This document shows, one piece after another, positions 15,619 to 24,073 of a stretch of DNA of 64,000 bases. The stretch covers positions 19,162 through 83,161 of the forward strand of contig DAOTUI010000197.1 in the NCBI GenBank assembly GCA_034437035.1. The letters are read 5' to 3'. The DNA comes from CAKZQX01 sp034437035. GTDB taxonomy: Bacteria > Chloroflexota > Chloroflexia > Chloroflexales > Chloroflexaceae. The notes beneath the pieces are model-generated. The model ran no database searches. It was not told where the DNA came from and saw nothing but the letters and a program-made list of their open reading frames with translations. The translations under genes were made by a program, and so were the position numbers. Position 1 is the first letter of the stretch; each line of letters opens with the position of its first letter.

Positions 15619-16848
15619 CTACCGCCCACACTGGGTCGGGTGTTGCGCCTGATCATAGACCCGTTCAAACTCCTCCATAAACTGCCCGGCCAGCGTGGGG
15701 TCATCCACAATCAGCAGGTTCTCGTCGTTGGTTTCCTCGGCCCGTGCGGTAAAGTTGTACGAACCCGTGATGACCGTGCGCTCGTCGATGATGATGACCT
15801 TGTGATGCATTGTGTAGCAGTTGCCGTCGTCCAGCACCGCAATCCCCTGGCTCTGGAGAGTGTCAAATTCTGCGCCGATGCCGCCGGCGTTGCGCGTCTC
15901 GAATACGCCCTGCACCGTAACCCCGGCCGCGTGGCGGTCAACCATGGCTTGCGCAATCTCGTCGCTGGTGAACGAGAAGGCCAGAAAGTGGATGCTGGAC
16001 TGCGCGCCCGCCAGCCACTCCACCAGGCGCGGGGCGGGGCGGTCCTGTGGCGAGAAGTAGTTCTCAATTGTCACCGCGCCCACCTGGATCAGCGGGTAGG
16101 GCGACAGCGACTCTTTGTTGTTGCCGAATGTCTCGGCAAACATCTGCTCAAACTCAGTAGCATAGTTTGCCACCACCCGCTGAATGGTAATCCGCAGCAG
16201 GTTGTTGTTATTGCGATAGGTGCCATTAACGGTCATATTCCAACTGCCCATCCAGACCAGTGCGTTGTCGATGATCACGAACTTGCTGTGCAGAAAGGCA
16301 GTTGAGTCCTGCCAGGCAATCGGGATGCCGGCCGCTTCCACCCGGCCGGCCCACTCGGCCATCTCCGGCTTTTCGAGATTCTCGCGGTCCAATGCCAGCC
16401 GGACTGCCACGCCCCGCTCAACTGCGCGGATCAGCGCGTCGGCAATGCCCGGCAGGTTATACTCAAACACGGCCACATCAACCTGTTGCTGGGCTGCGTC
16501 AATATCGGCAATCAACGCCGTCTCGTGTGGGGGCGGCGTGCGGCGTTCCGGCTCATCGGGGTAGACCAGCCATGGCGTGGTAAAGAAGGCCTGGATGCTT
16601 CCCGTGCCATCCTCATAGACCAATGGATCTGGTGGCTCCGAGGCGACCGGCGCGACCTCGATCAGGTCTCCCAGGTCTTCCAGGTCCGCCACTTCGCCCA
16701 ACTGCTCCAGGTCAATCTCGATATAGCCCTGCTGGATCAGGTAGACGACCAGCAGCAGGAGCAGTACGGCAATTACCGTCCGGATCGTAGGCGGCCCCCG
16801 GCGGCGACCAGCGCGGCGTGACTTGGATGATTTCCGACGACGGGCCAT
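15619..16848 (-). CDS. Membrane-anchored phospholipase D-like protein (two HKD motifs)
   Basis: 409 residues from ATG 16848 (GAGGAG 9 bp upstream). A basic N-terminus is followed by one membrane helix (TVIAVLLLLLVVYLIQQ), then two PLDc_2 domains: HSKFVIIDNALVWMGSWNMT and HHKVIIIDERTVITGSYNFT, each an H-x-K-x4-D motif followed by the G-S-x-N strand. In the family these act as phosphodiesterases on phospholipids or nucleic acids, with two HKD halves forming one active site. The catalytic domain should face outside. A DNA-directed (Nuc-like) activity cannot be excluded. Monocistronic on its strand, about 120 bp after the gene of unknown function following pyrC. Confidence 0.88.
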   Translation of the reverse strand: MARRRKSSKSRRAGRRRGPPTIRTVIAVLLLLLVVYLIQQGYIEIDLEQLGEVADLEDLGDLIEVAPVASEPPDPLVYEDGTGSIQAFFTTPWLVYPDEPERRTPPPHETALIADIDAAQQQVDVAVFEYNLPGIADALIRAVERGVAVRLALDRENLEKPEMAEWAGRVEAAGIPIAWQDSTAFLHSKFVIIDNALVWMGSWNMTVNGTYRNNNNLLRITIQRVVANYATEFEQMFAETFGNNKESLSPYPLIQVGAVTIENYFSPQDRPAPRLVEWLAGAQSSIHFLAFSFTSDEIAQAMVDRHAAGVTVQGVFETRNAGGIGAEFDTLQSQGIAVLDDGNCYTMHHKVIIIDERTVITGSYNFTARAEETNDENLLIVDDPTLAGQFMEEFERVYDQAQHPTQCGR

Positions 16849-16968
16849 AGTAATCTCCTCCTGTCCAATGCCATATAAATGGTATGCGGAAGTGCGGAAA
16901 TGGGGAGGTGTGGCGGCGCTGCGGTCCTGTCTCAACTCACCGCGTCAGCGCCTCCACTGGTTGCGAAA

Positions 16969-17403
16969 CTATCTCCGGCGCGGCCAGCGGCAAGTGAAGG
17001 TGCCCGGTTTACGGCGGCGGCGCTGTTGCCAGAGTGCGCGGCGGGTGGGGCCACGCTCGGTGAGTGCTGCCGTGGAGAGGGTACAGTTTGTATCAGGCAG
17101 ATCTACGGCCACATCTTCCAGATCAGGGGCAAACTCGATCAGGGTGTGGTGGGCCAGGGCGACCAGTTGCCCGGCGGTGTGATCAGCGGTGGCTGCCTGT
17201 GTAACCTGTAAGAGCGCCCGGCGTAGCGCCCCAATTGCCGCATCCACCTCCGCGTCGGAGCGGGCGGCATCGGCGGCAATCCGGTCAGCCTGGCGGGTGG
17301 CCCACTCGATCAGCGGGCGGGCCAGGTCGTCGGTCAGATCGCCGGTCAGCCCGGCGTCTTCCATAATGCGTTCGGCGGCCTGCTGCCGGCGTGCGTGTGT
17401 CAC
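16969..17403 (-). CDS. Conserved-looking hypothetical protein coupled to pyrC
   Basis: I choose GTG 17403, two bases after the pyrC stop, giving about 144 residues and tight coupling; an ATG at 17502 would overlap pyrC by 98 bp. The protein is helical, rich in Ala, Asp and Arg (RQQAAERIMEDAGLTGDLTDD, then ARPLIEWATRQADRIAADAA), with a basic tail (RRRRKPGTFTCRWPRRR). I do not recognise the family. Position at the end of the pyrimidine operon suggests co-expression, not a known function. Confidence 0.6.
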   Translation of the reverse strand: MTHARRQQAAERIMEDAGLTGDLTDDLARPLIEWATRQADRIAADAARSDAEVDAAIGALRRALLQVTQAATADHTAGQLVALAHHTLIEFAPDLEDVAVDLPDTNCTLSTAALTERGPTRRALWQQRRRRKPGTFTCRWPRRR

Positions 17404-17404
17404 G

Positions 17405-18913
17405 TTACCCCTCACTTGTGAGAATGCCATCCAGACGCGAAGCCTGGCGTGGCGAACTGACTTCCTTGCCGAAATCGTCGCGCCGAAACACGATGACTCC
17501 ACCGGCCATCGTCAACATCACCTGGCCGCGCAGTTGCTGCCCGTGGATGGGGCTGTTCTTGCCCTTCGAGGCAAAGGTTGTCGCATCGACGGTCCAGGGA
17601 ATATCCGGATCAAACACAACCAGATCCGCGCGCGCCCCCGGGTGGAGCGTGGAGGGCGCGCGGCCCAACACCTGCGCCGGTCCCTCAGTCAGTTTGGCGG
17701 CCACATTCACCAGGTCCATCTCCCCCCGGTGAACCAGGGTCAGCACCAGGCCCAGCGCCGTCTCGAGACCGCTGATACCACAGGCGGCAGAGCCATACTC
17801 GCACTCTTTATCAACTGTGGCGTGGGGCGCATGGTCGGTGGCAATCGCATCAATCGTTCCATCACGCAGCCCTTCGAGCAGCGCCTCGATATCCTCCTCG
17901 CCCCGCAGCGGCGGACTCACGCGGGTACGTGTGTCGTACGGGGAGAGTAGCCGGGGATCAAGCCAGGTACGCAGCCCCAGCCCCTGGTGCTTCTGGGCTG
18001 ATTTCTTGCCCCGGTTGCGGCGTCCGCCGGTTCTGGTCGGCTCCGCCGAAGCCTCACCCGTCTCAACCTCGGCCAGCGACCCCAGTACCCACTGGTCGGT
18101 CAGTGTGAGGTGATGCGGCGTAACCTCGGCTGTTACGCGAACGCCGCGCCGGCGGGCACTGCGAATAAGTGCCACCCCGCCCGCCGTGCTCACATGACAG
18201 ATATGCAGATGTGCCCCGGTCATCTCCGCCAGCGCAATATCGCGGGCAATCTGGGACTCCTCGGCGGCGGCGGGATAACCGGGCAGTCCCAGCCGGGTGC
18301 TGACGACGCCTTCGTGCATGGCCCAGCCCGCGTTGAGTCGGGTATCCTCGCAATGGCTCATAATCGACACGCCCAGCATGCTGGCATAGGCCAGCGCATT
18401 GCGCATCACCACCGGATCTTGCACCGGGCTGCCATCATCGCTAAAGGCAATACAGCCCGCCTCCACCAGTTCCGCCATTTCAGTCAGTGTATTACCCTCG
18501 CGCCCGAGTGTCACCGCGCCGATCACATCCACACGAATATGCCCATCGCGGCGGGTGATCTGGCGCACCTGGCGCACAACGGCGGCCCGGTCATGCGGGG
18601 GATTGGTGTTCGGCATAGCACAGATCGTCGTAAAGCCACCCCGAGCCGCCGCCAGCGTGCCGGTTGCAATCGTCTCTTTGTGCTCCTCCCCCGGCTCACG
18701 CAGATGCGTATGCAGATCGGTAAAGCCGGGAGCCACCACGCACCCCCGCGCGTTAATCACCTCAACATTCTCGCCAAGCGCCTGCTGCTCCGGCGACATC
18801 TCGGCCAGATCAAAGATCTGGACCACTTTCCCATCTTCAATCAGCACATCGCCCACGGTCGCCACCCGCTGGGCCGGGTCGATAATACTGCCATGTTTAA
18901 TCAAGTAACGCAT
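17405..18913 (-). CDS. pyrC: Dihydroorotase
   Basis: 502 residues; third step of de novo pyrimidine synthesis (carbamoyl aspartate to dihydroorotate). Amidohydrolase motifs: metal-binding DLHTHLREPGEEHKETI, AFSDDGSPVQDP, MSHCED, HLHICHVSTAGGV and AIATDHAPHATVDKECEY. A ~40-residue insert rich in Arg/Gly/Lys near residues 270-310 (TRTGGRRNRGKKSAQ) makes it longer than the usual ~430. The ATG start is 50 bp after pyrB in the pyrR-pyrB-pyrC operon. Confidence 0.96.
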   Translation of the reverse strand: MRYLIKHGSIIDPAQRVATVGDVLIEDGKVVQIFDLAEMSPEQQALGENVEVINARGCVVAPGFTDLHTHLREPGEEHKETIATGTLAAARGGFTTICAMPNTNPPHDRAAVVRQVRQITRRDGHIRVDVIGAVTLGREGNTLTEMAELVEAGCIAFSDDGSPVQDPVVMRNALAYASMLGVSIMSHCEDTRLNAGWAMHEGVVSTRLGLPGYPAAAEESQIARDIALAEMTGAHLHICHVSTAGGVALIRSARRRGVRVTAEVTPHHLTLTDQWVLGSLAEVETGEASAEPTRTGGRRNRGKKSAQKHQGLGLRTWLDPRLLSPYDTRTRVSPPLRGEEDIEALLEGLRDGTIDAIATDHAPHATVDKECEYGSAACGISGLETALGLVLTLVHRGEMDLVNVAAKLTEGPAQVLGRAPSTLHPGARADLVVFDPDIPWTVDATTFASKGKNSPIHGQQLRGQVMLTMAGGVIVFRRDDFGKEVSSPRQASRLDGILTSEG

Positions 18914-18963
18914 CCATATCTCCAGTATGGTTAACAGGTTACAGGCAGAGGTTTTCGTCAGGA

Positions 18964-19947
18964 TTATTCCTCATGTGTCACCTGCGACGCAAGTTGATAG
19001 AGCAGCGCCATCCGCACCGCCACACCATTGGTCACCTGCTCACCAATGACCGCGCGGGACGAGGTAACGACTTCCGGTGCGATTTCCACCCCTTCATTGA
19101 TCGGACCGGGATGCATAATCAGCACATCATCACTCAGTTGGGCCAGGCGCTCCTCGGTCAGGGCGAAAAAGCGGCTATACTCGCGCAGCGAAGGCAAAAG
19201 GCCCGCCTGCTGCCGTTCCTTCTGCAGCCGGAGGGCCATCACCACATCAGCACCATCGAGCGCTTCTTCTAGACTGTAGGTAATCCGTACACGCGGCCAG
19301 GTCGCCTGCCAGAAGCGCGCCGGTCCCAGCAGCGTTGGCGGCGCGCAGAGCGTCACCTGCGCATCCATTTTGGTAAAGCCCCAGAGATTGGAGCGGGCCA
19401 CCCGACTGTGCAAAATATCGCCGATAATCGTAACCTTCAAATTGTCCAGATAGCCGAGTTTCTCGCGGATGGTAAAGAGGTCCAGGAGCGCCTGCGTCGG
19501 ATGTGCGTGCCAACCATCCCCGGCATTGATCACCGAGCCATGGAAATGCCGGGCGACCAGGTGGGGCGCGCCTGCCTGTGAATGGCGTATCACCAGCATA
19601 TCCGCGCCCAGCGACTGCAAGGTACGCACCGTATCGATCAGCGACTCACCCTTTTCGACGCTGCTGCTGCGCGCGGCAAAGTTAATAATATTCGCCGAGA
19701 GTGAACGTGCCGCCAGTTCAAACGAGATCCGCGTGCGCGTACTCTCCTCATAAAACATGTTCACAACCGTTTTGCCACGCAGTGCCGGTACCTGCTTAAT
19801 CTCACGCGAGAGCACCTCTTTCATACTCTCAGCCGTCTCCAGCACCGTATCAATCTCGGTGCGGCTCACATCGTCAAGGTCAAGCAGATGCCGGCGCCGC
19901 TCGCCTTGGGGCATGCCACTGGCTACTACACTGGGTTGCGGTTGCAT
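18964..19947 (-). CDS. pyrB: Aspartate carbamoyltransferase catalytic subunit
   Basis: 327 residues from ATG 19947 (TGAGGAGGAATCG upstream). Makes carbamoyl aspartate from carbamoyl phosphate and aspartate. Carbamoyl-phosphate site FYEESTRTRISFELA, then aspartate-site region HPTQALLDLFTIREKLG, and a C-terminal MHPGPINEGVEI. The ATCase regulatory subunit PyrI is absent, as expected when PyrR controls the operon. It lies 10 bp after pyrR. Confidence 0.97.
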   Translation of the reverse strand: MQPQPSVVASGMPQGERRRHLLDLDDVSRTEIDTVLETAESMKEVLSREIKQVPALRGKTVVNMFYEESTRTRISFELAARSLSANIINFAARSSSVEKGESLIDTVRTLQSLGADMLVIRHSQAGAPHLVARHFHGSVINAGDGWHAHPTQALLDLFTIREKLGYLDNLKVTIIGDILHSRVARSNLWGFTKMDAQVTLCAPPTLLGPARFWQATWPRVRITYSLEEALDGADVVMALRLQKERQQAGLLPSLREYSRFFALTEERLAQLSDDVLIMHPGPINEGVEIAPEVVTSSRAVIGEQVTNGVAVRMALLYQLASQVTHEE

Positions 19948-19957
19948 CGATTCCTCC

Positions 19958-20500
19958 TCACGTATCCTGCCGCACAATCATCACCGCATCTGCACCATCA
20001 TCGATCTCGTTCAGGCGCACCTCCACCCGCTCATCGCCGGCAGTGGGCACATTCTTACCCACAAAATCGGCGCGGATGGGCAGCTCGCGGTGCCCCCGAT
20101 CCACCAGCACAGCCAGTTGGATGCGCGCGGGACGGCCCAGATCGGCCAGGGCATCCAGCGCAGCCCGCACCGTGCGCCCGGTGTAGAGTACATCATCAAC
20201 CAGGATCACTGTGCGCCCGGTGATATCATTCTGAATTTGCGTTTTATGCACCCGGGGCGCAGGCCAGCGCTTACTGAGATCATCCCGGTAGAGCGTGATA
20301 TCCAGATGACCAACCGGCACCTGATAGCCTTCAAAATCGGTCAGGGCGGCGGCAATCCGCTCGGCCAGCGGCACCCCCCGGCGACGAATCCCCACCAGGA
20401 TGACATCGCCCACACCTTCGTTGCGCTCGGCAACCTCGTGGGCAATCCGCACCAACGCACGGCGGATGTCATCGGCGTTCAGTATCTGCTTTTCGTTCAT
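19958..20500 (-). CDS. pyrR: Bifunctional pyrimidine regulator / uracil phosphoribosyltransferase PyrR
   Basis: 180 residues from ATG 20500. The PRPP-binding signature VILVDDVLYTGRTVRAALDA and the strand LVGIRRRGVPLAERIA identify PyrR. In the family it binds a conserved RNA hairpin when UMP is high and lowers expression of the pyr genes. The matching RNA site is present in its own leader (20720-20740). The start codon overlaps the stop of an upstream small ORF as ATGA, which suggests translational coupling. Confidence 0.96.
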   Translation of the reverse strand: MNEKQILNADDIRRALVRIAHEVAERNEGVGDVILVGIRRRGVPLAERIAAALTDFEGYQVPVGHLDITLYRDDLSKRWPAPRVHKTQIQNDITGRTVILVDDVLYTGRTVRAALDALADLGRPARIQLAVLVDRGHRELPIRADFVGKNVPTAGDERVEVRLNEIDDGADAVMIVRQDT

Positions 20501-20709
20501 GATGGCACTCTCCCGCGTAGGCCGGCAGCGCCCGGAAGCCCAACGATCAGCCGGCGGGTATTGCAAAACCGAGGAACATATCGCCACCTGCCCACGAACG
20601 GTATCAAGGCAAAAGCGGTGGCGCGGATCCGGCTAACTATGTTGTCATCTAATCTGGTATCCAGGGGATCAAACGGGTTGCCCCGGTGCGGAGGATAAAG
20701 CTTGTGCAT
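20497..20709 (-). CDS. Possible leader ORF coupled to pyrR
   Basis: 70 codons from ATG 20709 (MHKLYPPHRGNPFDP...) to a TGA that overlaps the pyrR ATG (sequence TCATGA). Its ribosome site AGAAGG (20720-20725) is part of the PyrR-binding hairpin. The peptide resembles no family I know and may matter only for translation. Its value is the layout: PyrR binding would block this ribosome site, and pyrR translation would fall through coupling, as described for Mycobacterium smegmatis pyr control. Whether the ORF is translated is inference. Confidence 0.45.
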   Translation of the reverse strand: MHKLYPPHRGNPFDPLDTRLDDNIVSRIRATAFALIPFVGRWRYVPRFCNTRRLIVGLPGAAGLRGRVPS

Positions 20710-20719
20710 GGATGTACAT

Positions 20720-20750
20720 CCTTCTCAGCCTCACAGGACTGGGTTAAAGG
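20720..20750 (-). promoter_or_regulatory. PyrR-binding RNA hairpin in the pyr leader
   Basis: The minus strand reads AGTCCTGTGAGGCT then GAGAAGG, matching the PyrR loop consensus (A-R-U-C-C-N-G-N-G-A-G-G-Y-U). Upper stem AGUC/GGCU carries the loop CUGUGA. Lower stem CCUU (20750-20747) pairs with AAGG (20723-20720), which is also the ribosome site of the leader ORF. No clear terminator or antiterminator was seen downstream, which favours translational over transcriptional control. Confidence 0.85.
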
Positions 20751-20758
20751 CGATTTTC

Positions 20759-20788
20759 ATTCTAGCATGGTACGGTGGGTTGTGTCAA
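20759..20788 (-). promoter_or_regulatory. Sigma-70 type promoter of the pyr operon
   Basis: TTGACA (20788-20783), 18-bp spacer, TAGAAT (20764-20759). Transcription would begin near 20752, so the PyrR hairpin lies at the extreme 5' end of the mRNA. Confidence 0.8.
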
Positions 20789-20793
20789 AAGCC

Positions 20794-20822
20794 TTGACTC
20801 CTGGCTAACAAACACTTACACT
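20794..20822 (+). promoter_or_regulatory. Promoter for the small gene at 20856
   Basis: TTGACT (20794-20799), 17-bp spacer, TACACT (20817-20822). It is divergent from the pyr promoter, with the -35 boxes about 5 bp apart. Confidence 0.5.
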
Positions 20823-20855
20823 ATACACTAATACAATAGATGGAGGAGATGCTTG

Positions 20856-21092
20856 ATGAATTCCTACTCTCGTCCTTCCTGTTGGAAGAACGCCGAAGTA
20901 CTGGGGAGACTCACCCTCGCAGAGATGTTGCCGGCGGCGACGCGTCCTTCAGCGCTACGGGCACTGCTACTGCTTTCTGGAGCAACCCATCCGGGTGATG
21001 CAGCGCTGGCGCGCACAACCGATGCGGAACTGGCGTTGGTGCAAGAGGTACTTGAAATGCTGCATCGCTCCGAACCGGCCAATACTGCCTGA
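20856..21092 (+). CDS. Small hypothetical protein
   Basis: 78 residues from ATG 20856, with a strong GGAGGAG ribosome site 7 bp upstream and a plausible promoter. The product (MNSYSRPSCWKNAEVLGRL, then ALRALLLLSG and EVLEMLHRSE) is helical with no recognised domain. Support comes from expression signals rather than homology. The following 800 bp contain no gene. Confidence 0.5.
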   Translation: MNSYSRPSCWKNAEVLGRLTLAEMLPAATRPSALRALLLLSGATHPGDAALARTTDAELALVQEVLEMLHRSEPANTA

Positions 21093-21900
21093 CGCGATAC
21101 CGGCGTTCGGTAGACGTTTCTACTGCAACGCAGCCCATGCCGGTGGAATGAACTATTCCACATTGGCGTGGGCTGCTTCGTGCTTTTTAGCCCAAAACGC
21201 ACCTCCGGCGCGGGAGCATGGCTGCCGCACGCCAAAAATTTAACCCGGATATCATCACCTCTCAGATGTAGGCTTTTTGTGGTAGAGACGTGCTTCTGCG
21301 CGTCCGCAGCCCGTCCTGGTGCGGGACATGTTTTCTGGAGCGGCGGTCTCTGCCGGTCTAGCCAACCGCATTCTAATTGCGCTCTGGCGAAAAAGTCTAC
21401 ACTTGAGAGGATATCATCACCCCGGCAGACAGCAGTAGGGTGCATTCTATGCACCGTTTTTCTGCCAAGACAGGCATCCAACCGGCTAATGAACTTTGAG
21501 AAATAACCCGGATATGCCATCCTGGAGTCCGGGCTTCAGCCGGTGGAATGTCTGCCGGGGCCGCAGCATACTGCCGGGAAAGCCTGATTCGACTGAAGCC
21601 GGGACTCCTATCCGGCAATGTTCGGATTTAATGTTCAAAGTTTATCAGCCGATTTTCCATCGTCTCGGCAAGCACCAGGCGGGAGCTATGCGCCCGCACT
21701 CCACATTCCGGCGCGGGAGCGTGGCTGCCGCACTCCACATTCCGGCGCGGGAGCGTGGCTGCCGCACTCCAAAACCGCACGCCGGACTCCTGTTTTAACC
21801 GCAGTTTGACCGCAGTCTTACCGCAGTCCCCGCATGCTACGATCAGGCAGACCGAACATTCTGTTCTAACTACTGACTCCCCAGGAGAAGGAGATTGATT
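21093..21900. repeat. Gene-free region with a type-B element and a 34-bp tandem repeat
   Basis: No credible gene. A type-B element spans 21486-21648 (outer arms CTAATGAACTTTGA and TTCAAAGTTTATCAG; inner arms GGCTTCAGCCGG and CGACTGAAGCCGGGAC). A 34-bp unit is exactly repeated at 21697-21730 and 21731-21764, and its core GGCGCGGGAGC-TGGCTGCCGCAC also occurs near 21208. GTAGGGTGCATTCTATGCA (near 21434) recurs near 36.8 kb. Confidence 0.65.
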
Positions 21901-22749
21901 ATGCAACTCGTGCCAACCCGGAGTGTGCGCACACTTCCCCGGTTGAGCCGCAGCGCCCCGCACTATGCGCTGCTCCGCGCTGCCCTACGTGCCGGCGTGC
22001 ATCTGAGTACCGGCATCGCTATCGGGGCAGCGTATGGCTTTGACTCCGGGCTTATGCTTGATTATATCTACCGGAACCAGCCCGACGGCACGAACGCCCT
22101 GGGTCGGTTGCTGGATCGCTACTTTCTCAACCAGCCCGGCTGGAATGCCTGCCGCGCCCGCAAAACACTGCTCCAGCGCCACCTGCGCGAACTGATCCTT
22201 GCCCACCGCGAGCAGCAGCGGCCGACCAATCTGCTGGATGTGGCTGCCGGACCAGGCCGCTACCTCCTGGAACTGCTCTGTCAACTGGGCGGCGAAGATA
22301 TCCGGTTGACCTGCCGCGACCAGAATCGGCATGCACTGACCGTTGGACAACGCCAGGCGGCGCAACTCTGGCTGGCCGACCGGGTGAGGTATGAGTGGGG
22401 TGATGCCACCCTGTCGGCAGACCTGGCCCGGGTCAACCCGGCCCCCGACATCGTAATCGTTTCCGGCCTGTACGAAAATCTGACCGATGACGCGGCGGTA
22501 TGCCAGTCACTACTGGGTATTCGTACGATCCTCGCGCCGGGTGGCGTGCTGCTCTTTACCAACCAAGTGGTTCACCCGCAACTTGAGTTAATCGCCAATG
22601 TTCTGACCAACGGGCGCGGGCAACCCTGGGTTATGGTCACCCGCCCGCCGGCCCGCGTAGAGCGCTGGGCACGCGAGGCCGGTTTTAGCAATACTCGCAG
22701 TGAACTGGAGCCTCATGGCATATTTAGTATCACCCAGTGTGTTGTTTGA
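21901..22749 (+). CDS. Class I SAM-dependent methyltransferase (Methyltransf_20-like)
   Basis: 282 residues from ATG 21901, with AGGAGAAGGAG just upstream. The central SAM-binding domain has motif I LLDVAAGPGRYLLELL, acidic end of strand 2 LTCRDQN, GDAT at strand 3 and VIVSGLYENL at motif IV. The ~90-residue N-terminal part (STGIAIGAAYGFDSGLMLDYIY) resembles the family of putative methyltransferases annotated as PF12147, sometimes fused to lipid enzymes. Substrate unknown, possibly a lipid. The stop is followed at once by three GGTTACA repeats. Confidence 0.75.
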   Translation: MQLVPTRSVRTLPRLSRSAPHYALLRAALRAGVHLSTGIAIGAAYGFDSGLMLDYIYRNQPDGTNALGRLLDRYFLNQPGWNACRARKTLLQRHLRELILAHREQQRPTNLLDVAAGPGRYLLELLCQLGGEDIRLTCRDQNRHALTVGQRQAAQLWLADRVRYEWGDATLSADLARVNPAPDIVIVSGLYENLTDDAAVCQSLLGIRTILAPGGVLLFTNQVVHPQLELIANVLTNGRGQPWVMVTRPPARVERWAREAGFSNTRSELEPHGIFSITQCVV

Positions 22750-22872
22750 GGTTACAGGTTACAGGTTACAAGGCGGGAAACGGACTGCTCGTCGCGCATC
22801 ACGCATCACGCATCACGCATCACGCATCACGCATCACGCATCACGCATCACGCATCACGCATCACGCATCAC
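22750..22872. repeat. Heptad tandem repeats: GGTTACA x3, then GCATCAC x11
   Basis: GGTTACA occurs three times at 22750-22770, starting directly after the methyltransferase stop. Eleven exact GCATCAC units fill 22796-22872, ending 10 bp from the stop of the convergent YceI gene. Perfect identity suggests recent expansion or slippage. Confidence 0.95.
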
Positions 22873-22882
22873 GTTTCATGAT

Positions 22883-23743
22883 CTACGCTTCGGGGCGGGC
22901 CACGAAGTCAAATGTGAGCCGGACATCATCTTCGGCGCGGAGGATGCCCGCGATATCCGGCGGATCAAAGCCAAAGTTAGTCATCTTAATATCGGTCGTT
23001 GCCGTGCCCACCAGTTCGCCATCCACCACCTGCGCGGTAACATCGAACGTCACCGGATTAGTCGTCTCGCGGACGGTCATATTGCCCGTGACCTGAAAGG
23101 AGAGCTCATCACCCTCGGTGTAGGTTTCCGGCAGGCCGGTAATCTCGGTTGGCTCAAACGTGGCAATCGGGTAGGTCGCCGACTCCAACCAGCGGTCCCG
23201 AATGGCCTGATCGCGCCGATCTTCATCAGAGGTAAAGGCGCTGATATTGATGGTGATCACGCCAATCGTACTGTTCTGGGGATTATCCGGATCGACCGTG
23301 ATCGCGCCTTCGATCTCCTGGGTGACACCGATAGCAGTTGCCAGCCGGTTGTCGCGCAGGAAGGTCTCCGCTACCTCGTACCGCACTTCCGATTCGGTCG
23401 GCACAATCAGATAGCGCTGCGCGGTGGAGGCAGTATCGGTCTGGGCCGCTGCGGTGGGCGCGGTCGTGGCAGCATCCTCGGCTGGCGCAATTGCCGGGAT
23501 TTCGGTCGGCGCGGTTGCGGCAGCGGCCTCGGTCGGCGCGGTGGTTGGGACTTCGGTCGGCGCAGTTGTCGGAACTTCGGTCGGCTCCATGGTCGGAGCC
23601 TCAGTCGGCTCGGTTGTCGGAGCCTCGGTCGGCGCGGCGGTAGTTGGGGTTGCCGTCGGTACCGTTGCAGCGGACTGCGGATTACCACCACAGGCCGCCA
23701 GGAAGAGCACGAACATCAGACCAGCGACGATGCGTTGGAGCAT
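22883..23743 (-). CDS. YceI-family lipoprotein
   Basis: 286 residues from ATG 23743 (GGAGGAGGGA upstream). Lipoprotein signal MLQRIVAGLMFVLFLAACGG with lipobox LAAC, then a ~90-residue low-complexity linker of A/P/T/E (TEAPTMEPTEVPTTAPTE). The C-terminal YceI domain follows: SEVRYEVAETFL, GAITVDPDNPQNSTIGVITI, FDVTAQVVDGELVGTATTDI. YceI is a lipocalin-like barrel that binds isoprenoid or other lipids in the cell envelope. Convergent with the methyltransferase gene. Confidence 0.9.
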   Translation of the reverse strand: MLQRIVAGLMFVLFLAACGGNPQSAATVPTATPTTAAPTEAPTTEPTEAPTMEPTEVPTTAPTEVPTTAPTEAAAATAPTEIPAIAPAEDAATTAPTAAAQTDTASTAQRYLIVPTESEVRYEVAETFLRDNRLATAIGVTQEIEGAITVDPDNPQNSTIGVITINISAFTSDEDRRDQAIRDRWLESATYPIATFEPTEITGLPETYTEGDELSFQVTGNMTVRETTNPVTFDVTAQVVDGELVGTATTDIKMTNFGFDPPDIAGILRAEDDVRLTFDFVARPEA

Positions 23744-24073
23744 AAAAATCCCTCCTCCGTTTCTGCTATGCTTACCCATGATTGCACGCAGAACCCACAT
23801 GAATTTTCCGCAAACGGATCTATTTCGCCTCGCGTAAGTTCCGGCACTCTGATAGCGTACGATGAAGGCCGGGGAGTGTCAACTAAGGAGTTGATGAGAA
23901 GCGGGCGGAGGCTGATGGTATTCGCTGCAGGAGCATGCTATACTGACTGCGTGGGGCTGTCCGACGCGCATAGCCAGACGCCACATGCACAAATTGTACG
24001 GCACGTTTTGTGCAATAACCCTTACCAGACGAACCAGACCGGTGGATTGAGCTTGTGTTCGGAGAACCCTGGA

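Noticed and set aside
20510..20700. Classical PyrR terminator/antiterminator
   Set aside because: No stem followed by a T-run was found between the PyrR loop and pyrR, so transcription attenuation is not supported.
22796..22872. Possible CRISPR array
   Set aside because: The unit is a 7-bp head-to-tail tandem with no spacers, so it is a simple repeat and not an array, despite the nearby-in-window csm genes.
22700..24073. Long 5' extension of the sortase frame
   Set aside because: This part is antisense to YceI and contains the GCATCAC repeat; a good ATG with ribosome site exists at 24074.
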